64,000 nt of DNA from Alkalihalobacillus sp. TS-13 (lineage in GTDB: Bacteria > Bacillota > Bacilli > Bacillales > Fictibacillaceae). The notes beneath the pieces are model-generated. The model made no database searches. It saw only the letters and a list, made by a program, of their open reading frames with translations, and was not told the origin of the DNA. The stretch is taken from positions 124,001 through 188,000 of the forward strand of contig NZ_JAHKSI010000001.1 in the NCBI RefSeq assembly GCF_019720915.1, in the 5' to 3' direction. Both the position numbers and the translations under genes were made by a program. Numbering within the stretch: the first letter of the stretch is position 1; each line of letters begins with the position of its first letter. Below are positions 36,427 to 44,974 of the stretch, in pieces.

Positions 36427-37026
36427 ATGAGACTTTTACTAGTAGGCGCAACTGGTACTCTTGGAACAGCGGTTGCAAATGAAATGGAATCTGATGCGGA
36501 TATTATAAGTGCGGCTAGAACGAATGCTGATGTGAAGGTAGACATTACATCAACTGAGAGTATTAAAGAGATGTTTAATAAAGTTGGTGAAATAGATGCA
36601 CTGGTCTGCACAGCTGGGGCAGCCCACTTTGGTCCCGTAAGGGAAATGACCCCCGAGCAAAATTTAGTGGCTGTTAATAGTAAACTTCTTGGACAAATTA
36701 ATTTAGTCCTTCTTGGTCTTGATTACATTCGGGAAAATGGAAGTATTACATTAACGACAGGTATTTTAATGGACGATCCGTTAGTTACAGCATCTTCAGC
36801 TGCCATGGCAAACGGGGGAGTGCAAGCTTTTGTGAGGTCTGCGGCAATCGAACTACCTAAAAATATTCGTATTAATAATGTAAGCCCAACGATGGTTACT
36901 GAAGCAAAAGAAAAGTATGGTTCGTTGTTTAAAGGGTTTAAACCTAGAGAAGCTAAGGATGTAGCCCTTGCATACAAGAAAAGTATCCTAGGAGCCCAGT
37001 CCGGTCAAACGTATAACGTTTATTAA
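36427..37026 (+). CDS. Atypical short-chain dehydrogenase (SDR) lacking the catalytic Tyr-Lys pair
   Basis: From ATG 36427 the protein is 199 residues. It keeps the Rossmann start LLVGATGTLGTAVANEM and the VCTAGAAHFGP stretch. At the place of the active-site YxxxK it reads AMANGGVQAFVRSAA, so the classical tyrosine is gone, as in a known small SDR subgroup. The later ATG gives the normal family start; the one at 36403 has no ribosome site. It is the last intact gene of the LysR-linked operon. Its reaction is unknown and it may act as a binding protein or use another mechanism. Confidence 0.78.
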   Translation: MRLLLVGATGTLGTAVANEMESDADIISAARTNADVKVDITSTESIKEMFNKVGEIDALVCTAGAAHFGPVREMTPEQNLVAVNSKLLGQINLVLLGLDYIRENGSITLTTGILMDDPLVTASSAAMANGGVQAFVRSAAIELPKNIRINNVSPTMVTEAKEKYGSLFKGFKPREAKDVALAYKKSILGAQSGQTYNVY

Positions 37027-37142
37027 TTTCTTATTTGACTGCTATTAAATTTACCATCATCTAGCAGATGCTATTTAAAATGATTTTTCTGTGTAGAAGA
37101 AAACTAATGTCAATAAACGAACTTATTCTTAAAGGGGTATGA

Positions 37143-37286
37143 AAAACTGCTTTGGATAATCCTTCCTTAGCAAAAGGGATTAATGTCATGAATGGTAAAG
37201 TTACTCTAGAAGGAGTAGCTGATGGGTACAAGTATACAAATATTTATGAGGCGCTTGAAAATAAAGAGTATGCAATGACCACTTGA
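37143..37286 (+). pseudogene. Alanine dehydrogenase remnant (C-terminal end)
   Basis: A 47-codon open stretch reads KTALDNPSLAKGINVMNGKV followed by TLEGVADGYKYTNIYEAL. This closely resembles the C-terminus of bacterial alanine dehydrogenase (Ald), where a LAKGVNV..GKVT..GVA pattern precedes the last helix. An in-frame stop lies just before it and no upstream Ald sequence is present in any frame back to 37027. An intact Ald here would have recycled alanine made by the omega-aminotransferase to pyruvate. Confidence 0.7.
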
Positions 37287-37362
37287 ATTTGATGATGCCA
37301 TTTACTAGTCAAGTCTGAGGTTTGAAAACTAGAATAGAGTATGGCGGGGTTAAGGCTATTTT

Positions 37363-37408
37363 AAATGACCACACAACATCAATGTTAATGTTGTGTGGTC
37401 ATTTTTTA
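37363..37408 (+). terminator. Strong Rho-independent terminator ending the LysR-linked operon region
   Basis: A 17-bp perfect stem (37363-37379 with 37388-37404) with an 8-base loop, its 3' side running into a T-tract to about 37408. Confidence 0.92.
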
Positions 37409-37435
37409 TATTTAGAGACTACATGGGAGATTGTG

Positions 37436-37506
37436 TTGAAATTATCATTGAAACTGTTTAAATTATATGAAATTTCAAAAAATAAAAAAAGGATAAAACG
37501 CTTTCA
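37436..37506 (+). promoter_or_regulatory. Putative promoter and cre site before the ROK/ABC sugar operon
   Basis: TTGAAA (37436-37441) and TAAATT (37459-37464) are 17 bases apart. A cre-like site, read on the minus strand as TGAAAGCGTTTTAT (37493-37506), matches 10 of 12 fixed positions and lies just downstream, where CcpA would block elongation. Confidence 0.45.
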
Positions 37507-37574
37507 TAGAGAATAGCATTCATGAAGACTTAATAAAGTCATTAGAAAAAGTAAGTAAGTCAAGGAGAATACAG

Positions 37575-38783
37575 ATGAAAAGAACAGGCGATTTGAAGTT
37601 AATCCAGGAATTGAACCGCTTCATCATACTGGATACGATCAGGCAAAAAGGCCCGATATCCAGGAGCGACATTGCCAAATTGAATAAATTGAGCCCGACC
37701 ACGGTTACTTCAGCTGTTTCTGAATTAATCAGGGACGGCCTTGTCCAAGAGGGAGGGACAGGGGAATCAAAAGGCGGCCGGAAACCGATATTAGTCAGGT
37801 TTGTTCCTGACAGGCACTTTATTATCGCAGTATCGATTACGAATTCCCACATAACAATCGCTGAAATGAATTTGGAAGCCAAAGTTTCGAGGAAAGAAAC
37901 GTATCCAGTCGGAACATTGAAGAGTAGTAAGCTAGTCGATCACCTTATGACAAGCTTGGAAACTTTCATATCGTATTATCTTGATCTTATACCATGCATC
38001 GGCATATCCATCATCACCCCTGGTATCGTCGACCCGGCCAACGGTGTGATCCGTTACAACCCGAAATTGGACCTGAAAGACGTGCCATTGAAAGATATCG
38101 TCCGTGAAAAGTTCCGTCTTAAAACAATCGTGGATAATGATTCGAATGCACTTGTACTCGCTGAAAAAAACTTTGGTGATTACAAGGATCACAAAAACCT
38201 CATCTATATAACAGTTGGAGAGGGACTTGGTGCAGGGATCTATGTAAATGGTTCCATTTTCAGAGGATTTCATGGCGGCGCCGGCGAGTTTGGGCATATC
38301 AGCATTGATAGGAACGGTGTCAGTTGTGACTGTGGCAACCGAGGGTGTCTTGAAAACTATGTGAACTGGCCAGCGATTTATTCGAGAATTTTATCTGCCA
38401 TTGCAAGAGGCAGGAAAACGATCATTTCCGAAAAGACACAAGGAGATATGAATCAAGTCACAATGGAGATCTTCATAGCGGCCCTTCAAGAGGGAGATGG
38501 GTTGGCGACAGAAATCATGCATGAAATCGCTGATTATCTATCGACAGGTATCATCAATCTGATCAACTTGTTCAACCCGGATATCATCATAATCGGAGGG
38601 GATGTGTTCTATCATGATCATTCTTATTTGAAGAGAGTGGAAACCCATGTAAAGGAAAACGGCATGTCGATTTTGACGGATGGTTTGAAGGTGAAACCGT
38701 CATCTCTCGGGGGAAATTTTGAACTTGTAGGGGCTGCAGCCATCATCCTGAATGAAGTATTTCAATTTTCTTTAGCTACTTAA
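37575..38783 (+). CDS. ROK-family transcriptional regulator (NagC/XylR type)
   Basis: The 402 residues begin with an HTH of about 75 residues (GPISRSDIAKLNKLSPTTVT, VQEGGTGESKGGRKPILVRF). A ROK sugar-kinase-like domain follows, with the zinc motif CDCGNRGCLE near residue 255 and the TVGEGLGAGIYVNG phosphate loop. Such proteins repress sugar operons until the sugar or its phosphate binds. It is the first gene of a run of eight same-strand genes ending in a ROK kinase, so it most likely controls this importer/dehydrogenase operon. AAGGAG lies before the ATG. Confidence 0.88.
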   Translation: MKRTGDLKLIQELNRFIILDTIRQKGPISRSDIAKLNKLSPTTVTSAVSELIRDGLVQEGGTGESKGGRKPILVRFVPDRHFIIAVSITNSHITIAEMNLEAKVSRKETYPVGTLKSSKLVDHLMTSLETFISYYLDLIPCIGISIITPGIVDPANGVIRYNPKLDLKDVPLKDIVREKFRLKTIVDNDSNALVLAEKNFGDYKDHKNLIYITVGEGLGAGIYVNGSIFRGFHGGAGEFGHISIDRNGVSCDCGNRGCLENYVNWPAIYSRILSAIARGRKTIISEKTQGDMNQVTMEIFIAALQEGDGLATEIMHEIADYLSTGIINLINLFNPDIIIIGGDVFYHDHSYLKRVETHVKENGMSILTDGLKVKPSSLGGNFELVGAAAIILNEVFQFSLAT

Positions 38784-38885
38784 TTTTTGCAGTGAAAAAA
38801 GTTAGGGGGTCCAACGACAAAAACGTTTGATAAAACGTGAAGGAATGGAGTATCGATCCATAAAAATCCAAAGGGGGAAAAGCCA

Positions 38886-40151
38886 ATGAAACGAATGGTT
38901 TCACTATTGATGATCTTGATGTTAACTATGTTAGCCGCATGTACGCCGGCTGATACGATTTCATCAAATGAAAAAGAAGGGACAGCAGAGGATCCTGTCA
39001 CAATTTCATTTTTCCAACCAGGACTTGAACAGCCGAATGCCAAGGAGCCTGTTGAAGAACTGATCAAACAGTTCGAGGAAGAAAACCCGGGCATCAAGGT
39101 CGATATCCAATCGGTCGGGTGGGGAGAAGCGTATCAAAAGCTCGTAACCGGGTTCAGCAGCGGGACTGCCCCTGATGTGATCCATGGGGGGACTCGATGG
39201 GTCGGTGCTTTCGCTGCAATGAATGGCATCCTTCAACTGGATGAGTATGCAGAAGAAAGACTTTCACTTTATCATGATCCACTTCAAGAATCAGTGACCT
39301 ATCAAGATAACATTTATGCGATTCCGAGATCATTCTCAGCGCGCGCCATCATCTACCGTTCCGATTTGATACCGGAACCTCCGAAAACCTGGGATGAACT
39401 GGTGGAGGTTGCGAAGAAAGTACAGGAAGAGAACGAGGGCATGTATGGTTTTGCAGTCGCAGGAGCAAAACACGTCTCTACGACAACACAGTTTTTCAAC
39501 TATGTGTTCCAAAATGGTGGGGACATTTTTGACGAAGATGGTAACGCCGTCTTGAATTCAAAAGAGGCGGTCGAAGCACTGGAATACTATGCTGATTTAT
39601 ACACAGAGCATAAAGTGGTCCCGAATCCGATCGAGTATAACCGTGAGCAGCTTCCGGTCCTGTTCAAGGAAGGAAAGATCGCGATGTTCGTTTGTGGTCC
39701 ATGGGCCAAGTCCATCATGGGATTAGAGCCGGACAACCCGGAAACACCTTTTAAAACAGCGGTTCTTCCGAAAGGTAAAGAGATGTCCAATACCCTCGTT
39801 TCCGACTCCCTGATGGTCTCTGCGAAGACAGAACATCCGGAAGCGGCCTGGAAACTGATCGAGTTCATGACATCTCCGGAGGAACAGACGAAACATGATA
39901 AAGATCGAGGTATGGTACCGATCCAGAAGGAAGAAGCGAAAGATCCATTCTTTAAAGAGGATCCCTATTTCGCTCCATTTGTAGAAATGGCCACGATGGG
40001 TCAAGGTCAGCCAGTGCCCGCAGCATGGGAGCCGTTCCAGGATATTGTCTCTGAAGCGGTCCAAAAAGCGCTGAATGGAGAAGATCCGCAAAAAGCATTG
40101 GATGAGGCAGTTGAGAAAATCAAACAAGAAAAATTAGCACCAACAAAGTAG
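38886..40151 (+). CDS. ABC sugar importer, substrate-binding lipoprotein (family 1)
   Basis: The 421-residue protein has a lipoprotein signal peptide with lipobox LAAC (Cys19). A family 1 solute-binding fold follows, with the signature-like GWGEAYQKLVTGFSSGTAPDV near residue 80 and the closing AAWKLIEFMTSPEEQ. These proteins bind mono- or oligosaccharides or sugar derivatives. AAGGGGG precedes the ATG. The two permease genes follow after a 129-base gap, but no ATP-binding subunit gene is near; such importers usually borrow a shared MsmX/MsmK-type ATPase. Confidence 0.9.
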   Translation: MKRMVSLLMILMLTMLAACTPADTISSNEKEGTAEDPVTISFFQPGLEQPNAKEPVEELIKQFEEENPGIKVDIQSVGWGEAYQKLVTGFSSGTAPDVIHGGTRWVGAFAAMNGILQLDEYAEERLSLYHDPLQESVTYQDNIYAIPRSFSARAIIYRSDLIPEPPKTWDELVEVAKKVQEENEGMYGFAVAGAKHVSTTTQFFNYVFQNGGDIFDEDGNAVLNSKEAVEALEYYADLYTEHKVVPNPIEYNREQLPVLFKEGKIAMFVCGPWAKSIMGLEPDNPETPFKTAVLPKGKEMSNTLVSDSLMVSAKTEHPEAAWKLIEFMTSPEEQTKHDKDRGMVPIQKEEAKDPFFKEDPYFAPFVEMATMGQGQPVPAAWEPFQDIVSEAVQKALNGEDPQKALDEAVEKIKQEKLAPTK

Positions 40152-40280
40152 GACTTCAAGGGGTTGGCTCAAAAAATGTCAATAGAATTTCCTCCAAAAT
40201 ATCAGTTGAATGCTGTTTAGGCGTAGGAAACCGGACATAGAAGAGCCCTCCTCTCGTCCACCTGATAGGAGGTCTACAAA

Positions 40281-41213
40281 TTGAAAACAGAAGTGGCAAA
40301 ACCAATCAAGCCCCTCCCATCGGAAAAGGGACGCTGGCGCTTTTCTCCAGAGCATTCTCCTGTACTCTACCTGCTTCCGATGCTTCTGTTCATGGCGGTG
40401 ATGGTGGGCTATCCGATTGGACGTGTCATTTACCTTTCGTTCACCCAAAACATTTTGACGAGGCCTGATTTAGGTGTTTCGTTCATCGGATTAGGCAATT
40501 ATCTGAACTTATTCACATCCGTTGAATTCTGGGAAACGGTATTGAGAACAGGTTTGTGGACATCATTGTCGGTCATCGGCAAGACGTTGGTCGGGTTTTT
40601 GATCGCCTGGCTACTGGCGAAAGATATCGCCTTTAAAAAGTTTTATATATTGCTGTTGTTGATTCCATGGGTCACACCGATGGTCGTCGCAGCAGTCGCA
40701 TGGAGATGGGTGTATGACGGACAGTTCGGGATGCTGAACTGGATTTTGATACAGTCCCATATCATCAATGAGCAGGTCATTTGGCTAGGGGGCAAAATGT
40801 CAGCCTTCTTCGCAACCGCTGCAACCGATATGTGGCTGGGAATCCCGTTCATGGCCATGGTGTTTCTTGCAGGCCTGCAAGCGATTCCTGTCGAGCTGAT
40901 CGAATCGGCAGATATTGACGGCGCATCCTCATTCCACAAATTGCGTTACATCATTCTGCCGTTGATGAAGCCGATCACCTTGGTCGCTACGACATTGTCA
41001 GCGATCTGGACCTTCAATTCCTTCGGCGTCATCTGGCCGTTGACAAGAGGAGGCCCCGTCAATGCGACAGAGACGTTGATCGTCGATGCCTATAAACGAT
41101 CCTTTGGTTCGTTCGATCTGGGGATGGGGGCAACGATCGCTGTCGTTATTTTCCTGATCTTGCTGATGTTCACGATAGCGTATAAACGATTATTGATGAA
41201 ACAGGAATCTTAA
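40281..41213 (+). CDS. ABC sugar importer permease, MalF/UgpA type
   Basis: The 310-residue protein has six membrane helices and the EAA loop (about residue 215, ELIESADIDGASSFHKLRYI) that docks the ATPase. It starts at TTG 40281 because AGGAGG lies eight bases upstream and no ATG is near. It pairs with the MalG-type permease encoded five bases further on. Substrate identity is tied to the orphan dehydrogenase pathway downstream. Confidence 0.9.
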   Translation: MKTEVAKPIKPLPSEKGRWRFSPEHSPVLYLLPMLLFMAVMVGYPIGRVIYLSFTQNILTRPDLGVSFIGLGNYLNLFTSVEFWETVLRTGLWTSLSVIGKTLVGFLIAWLLAKDIAFKKFYILLLLIPWVTPMVVAAVAWRWVYDGQFGMLNWILIQSHIINEQVIWLGGKMSAFFATAATDMWLGIPFMAMVFLAGLQAIPVELIESADIDGASSFHKLRYIILPLMKPITLVATTLSAIWTFNSFGVIWPLTRGGPVNATETLIVDAYKRSFGSFDLGMGATIAVVIFLILLMFTIAYKRLLMKQES

Positions 41214-41233
41214 CATCATTGGAGGTGAAAAGG

Positions 41234-42064
41234 ATGACAAAAAACTTGAATCACCTGTTCATCCATGCGACGCTCCTGTTTTTGTTCGCTTTGCTGTTAT
41301 TTCCGGTCGTCGTCATGTTCTCTACATCGTTGCAAACCTTTGAAAATATCTTTTCATGGCCGCCGGATTGGATTCCGGCAAACCCGCAGTGGGTGAACTA
41401 TTTCAATGTTTGGTTCGGAGACTATCAATTCAGTCTGCCATTTTTAAATAGTTTATTCATATCCACCTTTACCGCCGTGATTACGATTGTCCTTGCATTT
41501 CCAGCTGCCTATGCGCTTACACGGTTCACATTCTTCGGCCAAAACGCCCTATTGTTCATTGTCCTTGTGACCCAGATGTTTTCGCCGATCGTTTTGATTG
41601 TAGGGCTCTATCAGCTCATGCAAGCTTACAATCTATTGAACACCTATACAGCAATCATCATCACGAACTGTGCGTTCACGCTGCCGATGGCCGTTTGGCT
41701 CTTGCACGGCTACTTGAAAAATGTCCCTTTCGAGCTGGAGCAAGCAGCTTCAGTGGACGGTTGTTCACGTATTAAAGGGATCATCAAGATCATCATCCCA
41801 TTGTCGGCTCCAGGGATTTCAATGGCGTCCATCTATGCCTTCATCATGTCGTGGAACGACCTATTGATTCCTTTGATTTTCATTTCAAAATCAGAAATGC
41901 GTCCGATCAGCTTAGCGCTTACAGATTTTGTCGGTCAAAACGTGATCTATTGGCATGAGATGATGGCGGCTAGCATCATATCGACGGTACCAATCGCCGT
42001 GATGTTCAGTTTTGTTCAAAAATACTTCATAAAAGGCTTCATGTCGGGAGCTGTGAAAGAATAG
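41234..42064 (+). CDS. ABC sugar importer permease, MalG/UgpE type
   Basis: From ATG 41234 (GGAGGTG seven bases before) the product is 276 residues with six membrane helices and an EAA loop LEQAASVDGCSRIKGIIKII near residue 180. It completes the inner-membrane part of the importer. The TTG at 41219 lies on the ribosome site itself and is not used. Confidence 0.9.
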   Translation: MTKNLNHLFIHATLLFLFALLLFPVVVMFSTSLQTFENIFSWPPDWIPANPQWVNYFNVWFGDYQFSLPFLNSLFISTFTAVITIVLAFPAAYALTRFTFFGQNALLFIVLVTQMFSPIVLIVGLYQLMQAYNLLNTYTAIIITNCAFTLPMAVWLLHGYLKNVPFELEQAASVDGCSRIKGIIKIIIPLSAPGISMASIYAFIMSWNDLLIPLIFISKSEMRPISLALTDFVGQNVIYWHEMMAASIISTVPIAVMFSFVQKYFIKGFMSGAVKE

Positions 42065-42079
42065 AAGGGAGAGGTTACA

Positions 42080-43093
42080 ATGCATCATGTTCTAATTCTG
42101 GGAGCAGGCACGATGGGGAAGGTGCATGCTGAGGCTTATGCTGAAATGGATAAGGTACAAGTAGTCGGGATCGTGGACAGTGATTGTGATAAAGCTGGCA
42201 AGATCGCATCACCATTAGGGGCTCCAGTCTTTGCATCAGTTGATGAAGCACTATCCACACTGGATTATTTAACTGTGGTCGATATATGCTTGCCAACGCT
42301 CGTGCATAAAGAGATGGTCTTCCGATTTGCGGAGATCGGCATCGATATCATCTGCGAAAAGCCGATTGCCCGTACGCTTGAGGATGCGAGAGAGATCATC
42401 GAATTCTGTGAAGAAAAGGACGTAAAGCTGTTCGTTGCACACGTGGTCCGTTTCTTCCCTGAATATGAGCTGGCGAAAAAACGGGTTGAAGAAGGGGCGA
42501 TAGGGAAACCTGCAGTGGCTCGTACGTTCCGAGGAGGAATCTTCCCGACAGGCTGGAACGATTGGTATGCTGATTTCAATCAAAGCGGGGGTTTGATCCT
42601 CGATATGATTATCCATGATTTCGACTATTTGCGATGGATGTTCGGGGAAGTGGAACGAGTCTATGCCAAAAGCTTGTTAGGAAGGAATATGCTGCGCGTT
42701 GATTACGCCTTGGTCACCTTACGCTTCAAAAGCGGTGTCATCGCCCATGTGGAAGGTTCGTGGGCACATGAGGGGTTCACGACGAGATACGAGATTGCAG
42801 GTCAGAGTGGAATCATCGACTATGACAGTGCAAAAGAAACACCCCTTGTCATGAAGAGCAAGATTGATGGAAAAGGAAGCGGTGGAGTTGCCGTTCCGGA
42901 AAGTCCATTGAAAAAGAACCCCTATCATCTTGAGCTTGAACACTTTTTATCGTGCATCGAACGGAATGTGGAACCGAAAGTCACAGCTGAAGATGCGTAT
43001 AAAGCGGTAGAAATTGCAATCGCTGCCCTTGAATCGATCCAATCCGGAAAATCGGTTGTTCTGAGTTCAGAAAAGGTACACCCGCGAGTTTAA
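42080..43093 (+). CDS. Gfo/Idh/MocA-family oxidoreductase (first of two)
   Basis: A 337-residue NAD(P)-dependent sugar dehydrogenase. The Rossmann start is ILGAGTMGKVHAEAYAEM; ICEKPIART holds the catalytic Lys of the EKP motif; GGLILDMIIHDFDYLRWMFG provides the Asp/His pair of the active site. The family oxidises or epimerises sugars and inositols at ring carbons. It lies 15 bases behind the importer and 12 bases before a second family member, a pairing seen in pathways that oxidise one position and later reduce it or another. The substrate is unknown. Confidence 0.9.
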   Translation: MHHVLILGAGTMGKVHAEAYAEMDKVQVVGIVDSDCDKAGKIASPLGAPVFASVDEALSTLDYLTVVDICLPTLVHKEMVFRFAEIGIDIICEKPIARTLEDAREIIEFCEEKDVKLFVAHVVRFFPEYELAKKRVEEGAIGKPAVARTFRGGIFPTGWNDWYADFNQSGGLILDMIIHDFDYLRWMFGEVERVYAKSLLGRNMLRVDYALVTLRFKSGVIAHVEGSWAHEGFTTRYEIAGQSGIIDYDSAKETPLVMKSKIDGKGSGGVAVPESPLKKNPYHLELEHFLSCIERNVEPKVTAEDAYKAVEIAIAALESIQSGKSVVLSSEKVHPRV

Positions 43094-43105
43094 GGAGGAG
43101 TTCTC

Positions 43106-44080
43106 ATGAAAATAGGAATCATAAGTTTCGCACATATGCATGCATACAGCTATGCTAAATCCATTCAACAGATGGGCGGGATCGAACTAGCTGGTATTGC
43201 AGACGACAACGCTGCCCGTGGAGCAAAAATGGCTGACACCTTTCAAACCCAATATTACCAGGATGTCGATTCATTGCTGAGTACGGATATAGATGCCGTG
43301 ATCGTTACTTCGGAAAACGTGCATCACGTTGATCATGTAGTTGCAGCGGGACAAGCAGGGAAACACATCCTCTGTGAAAAACCATTGGCGACCACGATCA
43401 GAGATGCAAAAAAAATGATCGCTACGTGCAAGGAACACGGCGTCATTCTCCAGACAGCTTTTCCAGTCCGTTTCAATACCTCGATCCTTCGGGCGAAGGA
43501 GCTGGTAGAAGACGGGAAGCTAGGACGGATCCTTGCTATGAAGGGAACGAACCGGGGGACGAATCCAGGCGGATGGTTCATTGATCCGAAAAAATCAGGC
43601 GGCGGTGCGGTGATGGACCACACTGTCCATGTTGTCGATATCATGCGCTGGCTGATGAATGCTGAGGTAAATGAAGTTTATGCTGAAGTCGATAACCTGA
43701 TCTCTGAGGAAAAGATTGATGATTGCGGTATACTTTCACTGGAATTCACGAATGGCGTGTTCGCCACATTGGATTGCAGCTGGAGCCGCAACAAGACATA
43801 TCCGACATGGGGTGATGTCACGCTTGAAATCATCGGCACAAATGGTACGATCTCAATCGATGCATTTGCCCAGAAAGTAGATGTCTATAGTGATGACAAA
43901 GGAGTGGCCTGGGATTATTGGGGTGATGATATGGACTTTGGGTTGATCCAGGATTTTGTCACAACTGTAATGAACAAGAGACAGCCTTCCATTACGGGTG
44001 AGGATGGGATGCGAGCGGTAGAGGTGGCGCTCGCCGCCTATGAATCAGCATCCAGGAAAGAGCCTGTCAACATCGGGTGA
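43106..44080 (+). CDS. Gfo/Idh/MocA-family oxidoreductase (second of two)
   Basis: The 324-residue protein opens with SFAHMHAYSYAKSIQQM in place of a standard glycine-rich loop, like the variant starts of some members. It keeps ILCEKPLATT with the catalytic Lys, and SGGGAVMDHTVHVVDIMRWL with the Asp/His pair. It is clearly diverged from its neighbour at 42080, so the two probably act on different intermediates. AAGGAGG lies seven bases before the ATG. The altered nucleotide-binding loop deserves attention, since cofactor preference may differ. Confidence 0.88.
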   Translation: MKIGIISFAHMHAYSYAKSIQQMGGIELAGIADDNAARGAKMADTFQTQYYQDVDSLLSTDIDAVIVTSENVHHVDHVVAAGQAGKHILCEKPLATTIRDAKKMIATCKEHGVILQTAFPVRFNTSILRAKELVEDGKLGRILAMKGTNRGTNPGGWFIDPKKSGGGAVMDHTVHVVDIMRWLMNAEVNEVYAEVDNLISEEKIDDCGILSLEFTNGVFATLDCSWSRNKTYPTWGDVTLEIIGTNGTISIDAFAQKVDVYSDDKGVAWDYWGDDMDFGLIQDFVTTVMNKRQPSITGEDGMRAVEVALAAYESASRKEPVNIG

Positions 44081-44125
44081 TCGAGGCACAAACAACGATT
44101 CAATCGTGGATTGGAGAGGGTGTAA

Positions 44126-44974
44126 ATGAACAAAGGCATAAATGCTTGGTGTTTCCCTGAATCCTGCTCAATAGAGGATATATTTAAATCAGCCAGGGAC
44201 TACGGCTATGAAGGGGTGGAGCTGAACCTCTCTGATGATCCATCTGCACCATTGCCACTGAATATGACTGAAGGACAATTGTTGGAGATCAAAGAGGAAG
44301 CGGTAGACGCTGGTCTTTCCCTTCCAAGCTTATCGACAGATTTATTATGGAAGTACCCGCTGACAGATAAGGATGAAAATGTGCGTGAGAAAGGGATCGC
44401 CGTCGTTGAAGAGATGTTCCGGATAGCGGAAGTTTTTGGAGCGGAAACTGTTTTGGTCGTACCGGGAATAGTTAATGAGCAGGTATTCTATGAAAAAGCG
44501 TATAGAAGGTCCCAGGATTCATTGCAAAAGTTGCTCCCTGTTGCTGAAAAGGCTGGCATTACCATCGGAATCGAGAATGTCTGGAATAAATTTTTGTTAA
44601 GTCCTCTTGAAATGCGACAGTTTGTCGATGGATTTGATAGCCCGAATATGGGTGTTTATTTCGATGTCGGGAATGTATGTCCATTCGGATTCCCAGAGCA
44701 ATGGATCAGAATTCTTTCTCATCGTATAAAATCGGTTCACGTAAAAGACTTTAAAGCACGTGTTGGGAATATAAATGGATTTGTTCCTCTTTTGGCAGGA
44801 GATATCAATTGGAAGCTTGTAACGGAAGCGCTTGATGAAATCGATTATAAAGGATTCATCATTCCTGAAATCCCTCCACATAAACATTTTCACCATCCAT
44901 TCATGGGAAACCTTACGGATACGATGGACGAAATCTTCCCATTCAAGAGGCAGCAGGAGGATCAGCATGAATAA
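44126..44974 (+). CDS. Sugar phosphate isomerase/epimerase-like TIM barrel (xylose isomerase-like fold)
   Basis: The 282-residue AP-endonuclease-2/xylose-isomerase-like barrel shows four metal-ligand stretches: GIENVWN (Glu, about residue 152), YFDVGNV (Asp), SVHVKDF (His, Asp) and FIIPEIPP (Glu). Relatives include UlaE-type epimerases, inosose dehydratase and keto-sugar isomerases. In an operon with two sugar dehydrogenases and a kinase it most likely isomerises or epimerises a keto-sugar. Its last eight bases overlap the start of the kinase gene. Confidence 0.87.
   Translation: MNKGINAWCFPESCSIEDIFKSARDYGYEGVELNLSDDPSAPLPLNMTEGQLLEIKEEAVDAGLSLPSLSTDLLWKYPLTDKDENVREKGIAVVEEMFRIAEVFGAETVLVVPGIVNEQVFYEKAYRRSQDSLQKLLPVAEKAGITIGIENVWNKFLLSPLEMRQFVDGFDSPNMGVYFDVGNVCPFGFPEQWIRILSHRIKSVHVKDFKARVGNINGFVPLLAGDINWKLVTEALDEIDYKGFIIPEIPPHKHFHHPFMGNLTDTMDEIFPFKRQQEDQHE

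Noticed and set aside
37322..37516. 64-codon frame behind the alanine dehydrogenase remnant
   Set aside because: It reads straight through a very strong terminator hairpin and lacks a ribosome site.
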